A stretch of 64,000 nucleotides of DNA from Oceanobacillus sp. CFH 90083. Its GTDB lineage: Bacteria; Bacillota; Bacilli; Bacillales; Amphibacillaceae. The notes under the pieces were generated by a model, which worked only from the letters and a program-made list of their open reading frames with translations, was not told where the DNA came from and searched no databases. The position numbers were made by a program, and so were the translations under genes. The stretch's first letter is position 1. The number at the start of each line of letters is the position of its first letter. Positions 1 through 9,135 of this stretch are shown here, one piece after another. The stretch covers positions 110,246-174,245 of the forward strand of contig NZ_VIYG01000008.1 of NCBI RefSeq assembly GCF_009389585.1, given 5' to 3'.

Positions 1-714
1 AATATCTAGTTCAAACGCAATTGGAGCGACACTTTCCGGTAAAGAAAAAATCTTATCCGGGATCGTTGTAACTCCCATCGGTATACCAATAATTGTGACA
101 ATGACCATACCAATTAATAAATGGCCGCGAACGTTCCGTGCCAGCAGCACACTCATAATTAAAAATCCGATTAAGGCTAAAATCGCATTTGGTGATCCAA
201 TATCCCCAAGCTGAAGTGCATTGGCATCTTCGCTTGCTACAACAAGGCCAGCATTACGAAATCCGATTAAGGCAATAAATAAACCTACACCTGCACCAAT
301 GGATAGTTTAATTGCAGGAGGCATTAATTTTACAATAAGCTGTCGCAGCCCTAATACTGTAAATAGAACAAATATCACCCCAGAAATAAAAACCATTCCC
401 ATGCCCACTTGCCATGGAATTCCTTCTGCAGCAGCCAGGGTTATAGCGAGAAAGGCTACAGACCCGAGACCTGGCGCAAGTGCAAAAGGTCTGTTACTGT
501 AGAGCCCCATTATTATTGTAATGATACCAGTCATCAGAATAACGGAAACCGTCACAGGACCTTTTGGCATTCCTGCTTCCTCTAACATTCCTGGTACTAT
601 AATCAATACGTACAACATTGTCATAAACACAGTTAGTCCTGCTATAAACTCTGTACGGACATTTGTTTGATTAGCATCTAATTTAAATAATTTTTCTGTC
701 ATTTTGCCTTTCAA
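1..714 (-). CDS. NCS2-family purine-type permease, partial (C-terminal part beyond the window)
   Basis: The visible 238 residues are the N-terminal half of a multi-pass membrane transporter of the NCS2 family, AzgA/PbuG-like branch, which imports nucleobases such as hypoxanthine, guanine or adenine. Visible features are the opening segment TEFIAGLTVFMTMLYVL, then RPFALAPGLGSVAFLAIT, which corresponds to the conserved ALAPGMG(L/N)AF stretch of the family, and several hydrophobic helices. The start is a TTG at 714 with GAGGAG 8 nt upstream; the in-frame ATG at 702 is too far from any ribosome binding site. The gene runs off the left edge, so about 45% of a usual ~430-residue protein is missing from view. 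The exact substrate cannot be read from sequence. Confidence 0.8.
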   Translation of the reverse strand, partial: MKGKMTEKLFKLDANQTNVRTEFIAGLTVFMTMLYVLIIVPGMLEEAGMPKGPVTVSVILMTGIITIIMGLYSNRPFALAPGLGSVAFLAITLAAAEGIPWQVGMGMVFISGVIFVLFTVLGLRQLIVKLMPPAIKLSIGAGVGLFIALIGFRNAGLVVASEDANALQLGDIGSPNAILALIGFLIMSVLLARNVRGHLLIGMVIVTIIGIPMGVTTIPDKIFSLPESVAPIAFELDI

Positions 715-752
715 CCGATAAACTCCTCTCTTGGTGCACTTACTTATTCGTG

Positions 753-765
753 AAATCCGAACGTT
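753..765 (+). promoter_or_regulatory. PurBox-like sequence upstream of the purine-type permease
   Basis: AAATCCGAACGTT matches the Bacillus PurR box AWWWCCGAACWWT at 12 of 13 positions. It lies between the promoter and start of the permease, in the transcribed leader. PurR normally needs two boxes in opposite orientation and a convincing second box was not found, so this is only suggestive. Confidence 0.3.
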
Positions 766-806
766 TTATGTTTGGAACTGTTTCTTTGTCCGTGATTCAT
801 AAAATT

Positions 807-835
807 AATTTATCAATATAATATACTGTTGTCAA
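807..835 (-). promoter_or_regulatory. Sigma-A promoter for the NCS2 permease
   Basis: On the minus strand TTGACA (830-835) is followed after exactly 17 nt by TAAATT (807-812). It lies about 90 nt upstream of the TTG start of the permease. No purine riboswitch core was recognised between promoter and gene. Confidence 0.6.
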
Positions 836-958
836 TATAATTTTCACTATGTCTCCCTTGCTATATGGATTTCTAAATGATTGAAAAATTTTTTTCTAAA
901 GTGCATCCTTTTTAATAGAAGACATAGCAAATGAAGATACCCTCATGTTTTACAAAAA

Positions 959-1000
959 TAAAGCGAGGAGAGCTATACTTCAGCAGATCTCCTCGCTTTA
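959..1000 (-). terminator. Intrinsic terminator of the YfcC-type carrier gene
   Basis: A perfect 13-bp inverted repeat (arms 959-971 and 988-1000, with core AAAGCGAGGAGA) encloses a 16-nt loop. On the minus strand it is followed by a T-rich run. It lies ~30 bp past the stop of the carrier gene read on the minus strand. Confidence 0.85.
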
Positions 1001-1031
1001 CATATTATTTATTTAAAAAATCTCCACTTAA

Positions 1032-2447
1032 TCACATTGGTCCCCAATTAATCAGAACCGTAATCACTATAAAGATAATACCAATAATATACCAAATCCC
1101 CACAAGCGGCAGTGCAAACTTCAACCACTTCGCCCAAGGAATCCCGGCGATTGCCAGATTCGCCATTAATACACCGGACAGCGGCGTAATAATATTCGTA
1201 AATCCGTCCCCAAGTGTATAAGCCTGTACAGCAACCTGACGCGGAATATCCATTAGATCAGCAAGCGGCGTCATAATTGGCATAACAATGGCCGCCTGAC
1301 CGCTTCCAGAAGTAACGACGAGGTTAAATAGACCATTCCCAATAAACATCGCAATTGCCCCCATTACACTGGAAAAAGGTTCTAAAGCAATAGCCATTCC
1401 ATGTACAACGGTATCAAGCACCTGTCCATTTTCCAGAATGACAACAATCGAACGGGCCATACCGATAATTAAAGCGCCATACAGTACTCTTTTTGCACCG
1501 TTCATAAACTCTTCCACCATCTGGTTAGCACCTATTTTGGCAATAAGTGAGGTAACAACTGCCAATGCAACAAAAATACCAGCCATTTGATTGATATCCC
1601 AACCCCATTCGAAAACGCCATAAACATAAATAGCAATACCAGCTATCAGTACGAGTAATACAGCGAGATGTGTCGGCGTTAACTTTCCATCAGCGTCATC
1701 CATGGAATTTTCCTCAATTCTCGGAAAGGGATTCCCGCTCAGAATACTTTTTTGCGGGTCATTTTTAACACGGTTGGCATACCAGATAATATAGGCAATG
1801 GTTGCACCGACAACAATGACATACAGAATAATTCTTAAGGCGAGCCCTGAAAATAGTGGGAGCTGTGCAATTTGCTGTGCAAAACCTGTTGTTTGCGGGT
1901 CTAAGAATCCGATTGCAAAACCAGAGTATGCTCCTAAATAAATAATTGAGACGCCGACAATAGCATCCATCTTCATCGCTCTTGCTAGAATAATTCCAAT
2001 TGGGATAAATGCAATGGAAGCGTTGGCGATAATTCCGAGTCCGCCAAAAATTGAAAAGAGACCAGCGACCATTAAAATTAAGAGCCATTCTCGATTTTGT
2101 GTACGCTTAATTGTTTTGAGAATAAGGTTATCAATTGCACCTGTTTTTTCAATAACAGCGAAAGTTCCTCCGATAGTCAGTACGAGAAAAATTAGCCCTG
2201 CACCGCCAATCAGTCCTTCTTGAATTGAGCTGAATAAATCAATAAAGTTGACCGGTTGCTGATCTATTTGACTATAGCTGTCCGGGACAATGACATCAAT
2301 TCCATCTTCCGTTGCTTCTCTTTCGTAACTACCTGCGGGAATGATATATGTAAGAATTGCTGCAAGTAATAAAATGATAAATAAGATCACATATGCATCA
2401 GGAAGTTGAAATTTCTTTTTTTGCCTAGTTCTTTCTTCTTGTGGCAT
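1032..2447 (-). CDS. YfcC/DcuC-family (PF03606-type) membrane carrier
   Basis: A 471-residue polytopic membrane protein of the C4-dicarboxylate anaerobic carrier / YfcC group, a family that moves dicarboxylates, amino acids or peptides. A short charged N-terminus (RTRQKKKFQLPDAYVILF) is followed by a TM helix ending in the YIIPAGSYER motif typical of YfcC proteins. About ten further hydrophobic helices follow, including the glycine-rich GNGLFNLVVTSGSGQAAIVMP region near residue 370. The ATG at 2447 has AGAAGGA 6-7 nt upstream. It is divergent from an AmhX-type amidohydrolase, so it may import an acylated or amidated amino acid for that enzyme; this is inference from position. Substrate unknown. 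Confidence 0.8.
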   Translation of the reverse strand: MPQEERTRQKKKFQLPDAYVILFIILLLAAILTYIIPAGSYEREATEDGIDVIVPDSYSQIDQQPVNFIDLFSSIQEGLIGGAGLIFLVLTIGGTFAVIEKTGAIDNLILKTIKRTQNREWLLILMVAGLFSIFGGLGIIANASIAFIPIGIILARAMKMDAIVGVSIIYLGAYSGFAIGFLDPQTTGFAQQIAQLPLFSGLALRIILYVIVVGATIAYIIWYANRVKNDPQKSILSGNPFPRIEENSMDDADGKLTPTHLAVLLVLIAGIAIYVYGVFEWGWDINQMAGIFVALAVVTSLIAKIGANQMVEEFMNGAKRVLYGALIIGMARSIVVILENGQVLDTVVHGMAIALEPFSSVMGAIAMFIGNGLFNLVVTSGSGQAAIVMPIMTPLADLMDIPRQVAVQAYTLGDGFTNIITPLSGVLMANLAIAGIPWAKWLKFALPLVGIWYIIGIIFIVITVLINWGPM

Positions 2448-2486
2448 AGAATCCTTCTTTCTTTGAAAATCTTAAACTTGAAATTG

Positions 2487-2515
2487 ATTATATAAGAGTT
2501 TATACTTCAAATCAA
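2487..2515 (-). promoter_or_regulatory. Sigma-A promoter of the YfcC-type carrier
   Basis: On the minus strand TTGATT (2510-2515) and a perfect TATAAT (2487-2492) are separated by exactly 17 nt. The predicted start of transcription is ~35 nt upstream of the ATG at 2447. Confidence 0.75.
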
Positions 2516-2712
2516 TATGAAATAATAAGAATACTTAAAAAAATGTAAACTATTTCCTTGGTTTTTGGCAGGGAAATAATATGTAAGAAGAAAGGTGGCT
2601 AGAGGTAAAAACAGAGCATCAGTAGATTAGATAATCAGCTATTTTATGAGGAAATTGGTCATGTTTCTGATAAAAAATACAGGGCTTATTCAATAAAGGA
2701 TGGGAAAGACAA

Positions 2713-3837
2713 ATGGGGAAAAATATAGAAAAAAGTGTACTGGAAACTTTCGGGCATTTACATACACATGCAGAAATCAGCTGGGAAGAAGTAGAGACTA
2801 CGAAATATATAAAAGAACAATTAGAAGCAGCAGGCTGTGAAACAATCACATTTCCGGATCACACTGGTGTGATTGGAAAGCTTGGAAGCTTTGATAAAGG
2901 GCTGCCGGTAGTTGGTGTCCGTGCAGACATGGATGCACTCTGGCAGGAAGTGAATGGTAAATTTCAGCCAAACCATTCCTGCGGACATGATGCGCATATG
3001 TCCATGGTATTAGGTGTGCTGTGGACATTACAGCAAATGCCGGAAATACAAGATAAAGTAGCGATTAAGTTTATTTATCAGCCGGCGGAGGAAGAAGGCA
3101 GCGGTGCGCTGAAAATGGTAGAAGAGCATGCTGTAGAAGATGTCGATTATCTGTTTGGCGTCCATCTCAGACCGAAGCAGGAAGTAGCGGCAGGGCAAGC
3201 CGCTCCAGTTATTGTCCATGGTGCAACCACAACATATGAGGCTATCATTAAAGGAGAGGATGCACATGGTGCACGTCCGCATTTGAATGACAATGCAATC
3301 GAGATTGGCATGCAAATTGTCAATATGCTGGGGCAAATTCATATGGACCCGAGAGTACCCCACTCAGCAAAAATGACGAAATTCCAGGCAGGAGCGAAAA
3401 GCTCGAATATTATCCCGGGCAATGCATCCTTCAGTTTGGATTTACGTGCGCAATCCAATGAAGTGATGGGGCTTCTGGTGAAAAAAGTAGATGGTATTCT
3501 GGAGTCTGTGCGAAACCTTTATGATGTGGACATTGATGTGATTGACTTTCATGGCGTACCGGCTGCGGAAACAAATGAGGAAGCAACAAGCTTTATGCGT
3601 ACAGCGGTGACAGAGGTACTTGGTGAAGAGAATATTGTAGAGCCTCTCTTGACGCCTGGTGGAGATGACTTTCATTTTTATACGGTAAAAAAGCCGGGAT
3701 TAAAAGCCACCATGCTGGGGTTGGGCTGTGATTTAGGACCTGGATTACATCACCCTGAGATGACCTTTGATAAAGATGCACTTGTCACAGGAGTGGATAT
3801 TTTAACAAAAGCAGTTTTGAATGTGTATCAAATTTAA
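2713..3837 (+). CDS. amhX: M20-family amidohydrolase, AmhX-like
   Basis: A 374-residue cytoplasmic metal-dependent amidohydrolase of peptidase family M20 (aminoacylase/carboxypeptidase type) that cleaves amide-linked acyl or amino acid conjugates. Metal-site motifs are visible in order: RADMDAL (70-76), SCGHDAHM (89-96), QPAEEEGSG (123-131) with the catalytic EE, HLRP near 151, and a C-terminal TPGGDDFHFY region. The length fits Bacillus AmhX (~380). The start ATG is preceded by AAAGGATGGG. It is transcribed away from the YfcC-type carrier with 265 bp between them. The amhX symbol rests on overall resemblance; other M20 aminoacylases are possible. Confidence 0.8.
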   Translation: MGKNIEKSVLETFGHLHTHAEISWEEVETTKYIKEQLEAAGCETITFPDHTGVIGKLGSFDKGLPVVGVRADMDALWQEVNGKFQPNHSCGHDAHMSMVLGVLWTLQQMPEIQDKVAIKFIYQPAEEEGSGALKMVEEHAVEDVDYLFGVHLRPKQEVAAGQAAPVIVHGATTTYEAIIKGEDAHGARPHLNDNAIEIGMQIVNMLGQIHMDPRVPHSAKMTKFQAGAKSSNIIPGNASFSLDLRAQSNEVMGLLVKKVDGILESVRNLYDVDIDVIDFHGVPAAETNEEATSFMRTAVTEVLGEENIVEPLLTPGGDDFHFYTVKKPGLKATMLGLGCDLGPGLHHPEMTFDKDALVTGVDILTKAVLNVYQI

Positions 3838-4326
3838 TAGGAAGATAGATTATTAGATGTGAGGATAGCCAGTTTTTACTGTATTTGCAGGAAGAGCTGG
3901 CTTCTTAGGTTGGGTATAAAAGGATTTTCGTGAGATATTAACATGTGGATAACTGTGTATAGAGCAAAAACCTGAGTGCCCAAAACTATAACGTGTGAGT
4001 GCCCTGTGATAAAGAAAACTTGCTGACTGGAAAGCAGGCAGGAACAGACAGAAGTATAGTCGGGATTGGGACTGGGGTTGCGATTATTCACCCCATGGAA
4101 AGCGTTGCACTTATGCCTGTGGTGAAAGTCAACATAGATTCGTTAACCTGCCATATTTTTTACTGGAAAAGCAGAAGCAATGAATTCTAGTACGATTTTA
4201 AATCTATTATATAGATTAATTGGAATATAAATCCAATAATAAGTGGGTATTTAACCGTGCTAAACACCCTTGTGGTTTGACATGTTTTGTACCTATATAT
4301 ACTGTTTTTTAATAAAGGTTATCAAA

Positions 4327-4380
4327 AGAGCAAGACCGTTTCAGTAGGAACAGTTTTTCCGAAACTGTCATTTTTGCTCT
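4327..4380 (+). terminator. Long imperfect hairpin, possible terminator or repeat remnant
   Basis: AGAGCAA (4327-4333) pairs with TTGCTCT (4374-4380). Inside it GAC-C-GTTTC pairs with GAAAC-T-GTC with one mismatch, and GGAA with TTCC around the loop. It is followed by GCTTTTTG. The distance from amhX (~490 bp) makes a role as its terminator uncertain. Confidence 0.35.
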
Positions 4381-4614
4381 GCTTTTTGAACTACTTTTTC
4401 GTATTTTTTGATCCTTCATTCCTTCGTAGATCTACCATTTTCTTAACAAAAACCACTATATCAAGCTTCTTCAAAATGGGTTTAATTCTTATCGTTTATT
4501 TTTAACAATGTTCGTATGAAAAGCTATTTAAGAGAGCCGGAAGTAGGTATCCTGTATTCAAAATAAATGCACATTCCAAAAATAGGAGCAATTAACTGTT
4601 TTTCTCTTAAAAGG

Positions 4615-4643
4615 TTAACAATATATAAGATATTTAGTATTCT
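4615..4643 (+). promoter_or_regulatory. Likely sigma-A promoter of the Tad locus
   Basis: TTAACA (4615-4620) and TATTCT (4638-4643) are separated by 17 nt, about 40 nt upstream of the tadZ start. Both hexamers are imperfect (5/6 and 4/6), so the promoter may be weak or may need an activator. Confidence 0.45.
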
Positions 4644-4681
4644 TAATAAAAAATAAAGTAAGCAGAGAAAAGGTGAGCAAG

Positions 4682-5782
4682 ATGCTTAAAATTAATCTCG
4701 TACTGTATACTTCCGATCAATCTTATGCTGAATATTTTTCCAGTTATGTTAGAAACCCTGAGAACGGGATGAGATTTTCGGCGAAAATATATACAGATTC
4801 TGAGGCGTTTCGTAGGCATATCCGTAACCAAAAGCAACATATTTTGTTAACAGATATGCGGGTGACGGAGGAGGACGGCGCCAATTTTGATATGGTTATT
4901 CGTCTATCGGATGGTCAGGAGGCGACTCAAGGCGAGACAAGTATTTTTAAATATCAGCCATTAAAGGAATCATTGTCTCAGGTGCTGGCGATATATCTCG
5001 AAGCAAATGGCAAGATTCGTACATTAATGAATAAGAAACAAAAAGAGAAAGTGATCAGCTTCTATAGCGGGAGTGCTGGATCAGGCAAGACACTAACTTC
5101 TCTTTGTCTGGCAAAATATTTGACACAGCAGGGTAAACGAACCTTCTATCTTAATTTAGAACAAATACATAGCACTTATTTATTTTTTCAGGAAGAGAAG
5201 GAGTCTTCTGTGGAAGTATTCTATTATCTGAAAAATAATATGAATAAATTAGTAGCAAAAGTTGAATCATTAAAATCTACCGACAGCTTAACAAACATTG
5301 ATTATTTTTCCTTACCGGTCTTACCGGAGGAAATGGACCATATCACGGGTGAGGAAGTAGAATTACTCATTCAAGCCCTAAAGGATTCGCAAAGTTATGA
5401 CTATATCATTGTTGATCTGGACGATTCTTTACATGAGAGGAACCAGGCTGCCATGCGGATCAGTGATGAGATTGTGTGGTTATTAAGCTCTGATCAGAAT
5501 AGCTTTGCCAGATCACAATATAAATTGAATCAAAATATCCTGGACAAGCATATTGATAACAATAGGCTTCATTTTGTGTTGAATAAAGTTGGATCGAGCC
5601 CATTTGCCGGATTTAATAGCTATAACTTCAGTATTGAAATACATATTCCATTTCATTCGCACTGGCTGTTGGAAAATGAACAGACCAAGATGTTGGAAGA
5701 TACCATTATCGGTGAGAAGTTATTCCAATCCGTTGCAGGGGAGATGGACATCGATATGGAGGTGTCTCTCGTTGAAGGTTAG
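4682..5782 (+). CDS. tadZ: TadZ/CpaE-like pilus-localising ATPase
   Basis: A 366-residue cytoplasmic protein heading the Tad pilus locus. TadZ/CpaE proteins combine an atypical receiver-like N-terminal domain with a ParA/MinD-type ATPase and position the pilus machine at the pole or membrane. Here residues 1-115 fit the receiver-like part (HILLTDMR near 53-60). A Walker A variant GSAGSGKT lies at 130-137, and YIIVDLDDS near residue 240 is a Walker B-like strand. The ATG at 4682 is preferred because AAGGTGA sits 5-6 nt upstream; the GTG at 4673 has no proper site. The end overlaps the tadA start by 11 bp, indicating translational coupling. Confidence 0.8.
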   Translation: MLKINLVLYTSDQSYAEYFSSYVRNPENGMRFSAKIYTDSEAFRRHIRNQKQHILLTDMRVTEEDGANFDMVIRLSDGQEATQGETSIFKYQPLKESLSQVLAIYLEANGKIRTLMNKKQKEKVISFYSGSAGSGKTLTSLCLAKYLTQQGKRTFYLNLEQIHSTYLFFQEEKESSVEVFYYLKNNMNKLVAKVESLKSTDSLTNIDYFSLPVLPEEMDHITGEEVELLIQALKDSQSYDYIIVDLDDSLHERNQAAMRISDEIVWLLSSDQNSFARSQYKLNQNILDKHIDNNRLHFVLNKVGSSPFAGFNSYNFSIEIHIPFHSHWLLENEQTKMLEDTIIGEKLFQSVAGEMDIDMEVSLVEG

Positions 5783-7076
5783 TAATCAAGAGCAGCAGAA
5801 TAATCAACAAATAGAAGAGAAGGCTGCACAGACAGAGGATGAAATAACTGCTTTATTGATTGAAAAATTGCGTGAGGTTTTAGACTTTATGCATTCCACC
5901 ACGAATGAAGAGCTTTTGGAAATGGTGGAAGATACCGTCATAGAGTATGCGAAGGAGCATCAGATGACTTCGCAAATGATCAAGCGTATTGTCGATAGGA
6001 TGTATCATGCTTTTCGCGGGCTGGGCGTGTTACAGCCCATCCTGGATGATCCCACGATTACAGAGATTATGATCAATAATCATGAGGAAATTTTTATTGA
6101 GCGGGATGGTCAAGTTTCCAATGCAAATGTCAAATTTGAAAGCCGGCAGAAGCTGGAGGATACGATTCAGACCATTGTATCAAAGGTAAACCGGGTGGTA
6201 AATGAGTCAAGCCCTATTGTAGATGCAAGGCTGGAGGACGGCTCTCGTGTAAATGTCGTCCTGCCCCCGATTGCATTGAAAGGGCCGGCTATGACAATCC
6301 GTAAGTTCCCGGAACGTCCATTAATGATTGAGGATTTGATCCGATTTGGTGCCCTTGATGAAGAGGTTGCCGATTTTCTGCAACAGTTAGTGGAAGCCAG
6401 GTACAATATTTTCATTGGCGGAGGAACTGGTTCAGGAAAAACAACCTTCTTGAATGTTTTATCAAATTTCATCCCGAAAGATGAGCGGTTGATTTCTATT
6501 GAAGATTCCGCTGAATTGCAAATTGTCAATATTCCCAATCTTGTTAGTTTGGAGACAAGGAATAAAAACACGGAAGGAAAAGGAGAAGTTACGATTCGTG
6601 ACTTAATCAAGGCGTCATTGCGGATGAGGCCGTCACGTATCATTGTCGGTGAGGTTCGCGGTGCAGAGGCGTTGGACATGCTGCAGGCTATGAACACTGG
6701 TCACGATGGGTCCTTATCCACTGGTCATGCAAACTCAATTAATGATATGTTAAGCCGCTTAGAGACAATGGTACTTAGTGGTGCCGAATTACCGATTGAT
6801 GTGATTCGGAAACAAATCAGTTCTGCGATTGATATCATGGTGCACTTAACAAGGTTTCGTGATCATTCCAGAAGAGTCGTACAGATCTCGGAAGTGTTAG
6901 GGATGGAGAATGGTGAAATTATTACCGCCCCCCTTTACGTGTTTGAAGAGGAAGGTGAAGACTACCGCGGTAAAATTATCGGTAAACTGAAAAAGACAGA
7001 GCATGCTTTGCAGTCTGTCAACAAATTGAAGTTAGCAGGCAAGAATGACGTGGTGGAGCAGTTTGCCAAAGCGTAA
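5772..7076 (+). CDS. tadA: TadA/CpaF-family secretion ATPase
   Basis: A 434-residue hexameric secretion ATPase (type II/IV secretion, CpaF/TadA branch) that powers Flp pilus assembly at the inner face of the membrane. All signature motifs are visible: Walker A GGGTGSGKT (216-224), Asp box SIEDSAELQ (242-250), Walker B RIIVGEVRG (289-297) and His box GHDGSLSTGHAN (310-321). The start is a TTG at 5772 with GGAGGTG 7 nt upstream, inside the 3' end of tadZ; a longer reading frame upstream is only overlap with tadZ. It should act with the TadB/TadC membrane platform encoded next. Confidence 0.93.
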   Translation: MKVSNQEQQNNQQIEEKAAQTEDEITALLIEKLREVLDFMHSTTNEELLEMVEDTVIEYAKEHQMTSQMIKRIVDRMYHAFRGLGVLQPILDDPTITEIMINNHEEIFIERDGQVSNANVKFESRQKLEDTIQTIVSKVNRVVNESSPIVDARLEDGSRVNVVLPPIALKGPAMTIRKFPERPLMIEDLIRFGALDEEVADFLQQLVEARYNIFIGGGTGSGKTTFLNVLSNFIPKDERLISIEDSAELQIVNIPNLVSLETRNKNTEGKGEVTIRDLIKASLRMRPSRIIVGEVRGAEALDMLQAMNTGHDGSLSTGHANSINDMLSRLETMVLSGAELPIDVIRKQISSAIDIMVHLTRFRDHSRRVVQISEVLGMENGEIITAPLYVFEEEGEDYRGKIIGKLKKTEHALQSVNKLKLAGKNDVVEQFAKA

Positions 7077-7094
7077 TGGAAAGTGGGTCAAAGG

Positions 7095-8024
7095 ATGAAT
7101 ATTGAACAAATAATTGGCTCTGTTGTAATTGTTATCCTGATAGGTGTCTTAGTGGGACGTCGTGTAATCAAAGGGAGAAAGACCAGACAGCTGGAAAGGG
7201 AACTGGAGAAGAAAGAAGGAGAAATAAGAGAGAAGAGTATAGCAGCGATTCGGAAGCGAAATATCGGTGGAGAGACACTGGTTGACTATGCTGTTTATGA
7301 GATGAATTTTCAAGAGAAGGTGAAGTATTCCCTTATCGCGGGTATTGTGATTTTCGGTATTTCTTATCTTTTCTATGATCATCTCATTATTTCGTTCATA
7401 GCGGCGTGTTTCGGGATATTTTATCCGAGATTTAAGAAAAAGGATTTAAGAAATAAACGTAAGGATGAACTCAGCTTGCAATTTAAAGAGGCTATTTCTT
7501 CTCTCGCCTCCTCTTTAGCGGCAGGGCAGTCGATTGAGAATGCCTTCCGTGATGTATTAAGGGACTTGAAGCTCCTTTATCCAGATGAAAATACTTACAT
7601 CATTAAGGAATTTCAGCTGATTAATCGGAGAATAGAAAATGGAGAGATTGTCGAACGGGCTATTGCAGATTTTGCCAATCGTTCAGACGTTGATGATATT
7701 AAAAATTTCTCTGACGTATTTATCACTTGTAAACGTACAGGGGGCGACTTAGTAGAGATTATTAAACGAACGGCTGATATCATTACCGATAAAATTGAGA
7801 TACAGCAGGATATCAAAGTTTTGGTTTCTCAGAAGAAGTTTGAATCGAAAATAATGGCGGTTGCCCCCTTGGGTATTACCTTATTTCTGAAAATGTCATC
7901 GCCAGATTTTGTAGCCCCTCTATATGAATTCGGTACACCTGGTCCTGTTATTATGACTGTCGTATTGATCTGTGTAGGCTGCAGTTTGTTAATCAGCCAG
8001 AAAATCATGGATATTAAGGTTTAG
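7095..8024 (+). CDS. tadB: TadB-like inner-membrane platform protein (T2SSF domain)
   Basis: A 309-residue integral membrane protein with one GspF/T2SSF domain, the family that forms the assembly platform bound by the TadA ATPase. TM segments are seen at about residues 5-22, 80-112, 250-270 and 285-303. The cytoplasmic helical part between them contains FKEAISSLASSLAAGQSIENA, which is typical of TadB. The ATG at 7095 is favoured, with GGAAAGTGGG 7-8 nt upstream; a GTG at 7083 is the alternative. It starts 18 bp after tadA in the same operon. Confidence 0.88.
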   Translation: MNIEQIIGSVVIVILIGVLVGRRVIKGRKTRQLERELEKKEGEIREKSIAAIRKRNIGGETLVDYAVYEMNFQEKVKYSLIAGIVIFGISYLFYDHLIISFIAACFGIFYPRFKKKDLRNKRKDELSLQFKEAISSLASSLAAGQSIENAFRDVLRDLKLLYPDENTYIIKEFQLINRRIENGEIVERAIADFANRSDVDDIKNFSDVFITCKRTGGDLVEIIKRTADIITDKIEIQQDIKVLVSQKKFESKIMAVAPLGITLFLKMSSPDFVAPLYEFGTPGPVIMTVVLICVGCSLLISQKIMDIKV

Positions 8025-8054
8025 CGGTAAGCAGATAAGGAAGGAGCAGCGATT

Positions 8055-8921
8055 ATGACATTGAAAATCATTATTCTCGTCATTGTAGTAGTGACGCTAT
8101 TTGGCGTAATAAGGAACAAAAGGGTCTACTCTGCTTTTATTGAGCAATATAAAGATGAAATTACTTTACCAGTCTTAGCGCCGTTTGCTTTTGGAATTAT
8201 TGATCGATTGAACCTATATAAGCGGATGCCGAAATTAATCAATGCTATCCACCAGAAAATGATTATTCTGCGGGGAAGTAAACTATCCGGAGATTTCACG
8301 AAGATTTATTTAGCAAAGATGATTACCTTAATTAACCTGATGCTCTTTTTTACCTTTGTTTTAGTAGAGATCAGTGATGAGGGAAACAGCAATCTGATTT
8401 ATGGATTCCTCTTGATGATAGTAGTAAGCGTCTTTCTGGTGAAGGATTTGGATAAAAAAGTGAAGCAAAGGAAGGATTCGATTATTATTGAACTCCCGGA
8501 ATTCGTCAATAAAATTATCCTACTGGTAAATGCGGGTGAAACGGTTCAGGGAGCGATGAAGAAAAGTGTCGATCAGAAGAAGAATCAGATTTATGATTCT
8601 CCATTATATTTTGAGCTGAATGAGGCTGTGAATAAGATGTCTGCAAACACCTCTTTCCAGGAGGTTATGAAGGATCTCAATTACCGCTGTGGTATTCAGG
8701 AAGTGTCAATTTTTACGACGACCGTGATGATGAATTACCGTAAAGGCGGAGCACTGCTGGTGCAATCATTAAATGAATTATCTGTATCACTATGGGACAA
8801 ACGAAAAACTGTTACAAGGATAAAAGGTGAGGAAGCATCATCTAAGCTGGTATTTCCAATTATTTTTATATTTGCCGCAGTTCTTCTGATTGTTATATAT
8901 CCTGCAATAGCAGTATTTTAA
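8055..8921 (+). CDS. tadC: TadC-like inner-membrane platform protein (T2SSF domain)
   Basis: A 288-residue integral membrane protein, the second GspF/T2SSF-type platform subunit. It has an N-terminal TM helix, a pair of central TM helices (about residues 90-130), a cytoplasmic helical domain with VNKIILLVNAGETVQGAMKK, and a C-terminal TM. TadB and TadC are thought to form a heteromeric platform. AAGGAAGGAG lies 7-8 nt upstream of the ATG. The gene follows tadB by 30 bp and is followed 21 bp later by the pilin gene. Confidence 0.87.
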   Translation: MTLKIIILVIVVVTLFGVIRNKRVYSAFIEQYKDEITLPVLAPFAFGIIDRLNLYKRMPKLINAIHQKMIILRGSKLSGDFTKIYLAKMITLINLMLFFTFVLVEISDEGNSNLIYGFLLMIVVSVFLVKDLDKKVKQRKDSIIIELPEFVNKIILLVNAGETVQGAMKKSVDQKKNQIYDSPLYFELNEAVNKMSANTSFQEVMKDLNYRCGIQEVSIFTTTVMMNYRKGGALLVQSLNELSVSLWDKRKTVTRIKGEEASSKLVFPIIFIFAAVLLIVIYPAIAVF

Positions 8922-8942
8922 GAAAAAGAAAAGGAGAGATTT

Positions 8943-9122
8943 ATGATGGAACAGTTAACAACATTTTTAAAAAATTTCTGGAATGATGAGGAAGGGTTGG
9001 AAACAATCGAAATCCTGTTGATTTTATCTGTACTTATTGTTATTGCAATTATGTTTAAAGATAAAATTATGGAATGGGCAAATAAATTATTTAACGATAT
9101 TGATACTGAAATTATGAACTAA
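8943..9122 (+). CDS. flp: Flp1-type type IVb major pilin, 59 residues
   Basis: A very small prepilin, probably the major subunit of the Tad pilus. The leader MMEQLTTFLKNFWNDEEG ends in the Gly before the prepilin peptidase cleavage site at G18|L19. Mature position +5 is Glu (E23), the hallmark of type IVb pilins, followed by the hydrophobic helix ILLILSVLIVIAIMF and a short charged tail. This matches the Flp1-like firmicute branch rather than the G-x4-E-Y proteobacterial form, since Ile replaces Tyr at +6. GGAG lies 6 nt upstream of the first ATG; the second ATG at 8946 is equally possible. It lies directly behind tadC and ahead of a stable hairpin, fitting an abundant transcript. Confidence 0.88.
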   Translation: MMEQLTTFLKNFWNDEEGLETIEILLILSVLIVIAIMFKDKIMEWANKLFNDIDTEIMN

Positions 9123-9135
9123 TTTAAGTGGAGAC

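Larger units (their letters stand above)
3838..4681. other. Gene-poor 0.84-kb stretch between amhX and the Tad locus
   Basis: No convincing gene was found. 3999-4190 is open for 63 codons on the plus strand and is richer in G+C than its surroundings, but it has no usable ribosome binding site or recognisable motif; it could be a decayed coding remnant. A long hairpin lies at 4327-4380, and the Tad promoter sits at the right end. Confidence 0.5.

Noticed and set aside
715..850. Purine riboswitch before the NCS2 permease
   Set aside because: The conserved loop sequences of the purine aptamer were not found; only a PurBox-like site is visible.
3999..4190. 63-codon plus-strand frame in the amhX-tad gap
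   Set aside because: No ribosome binding site and no recognisable domain; kept only as a possible remnant in the gap entry.
4287..4505. 72-codon plus-strand frame rich in Phe and Leu
   Set aside because: AT-rich sequence over a long hairpin; the protein looks like translated T-rich DNA rather than a membrane protein.
6167..6697. 176-codon minus-strand open frame inside tadA
   Set aside because: Shadow of the strongly conserved TadA ATPase coding sequence.
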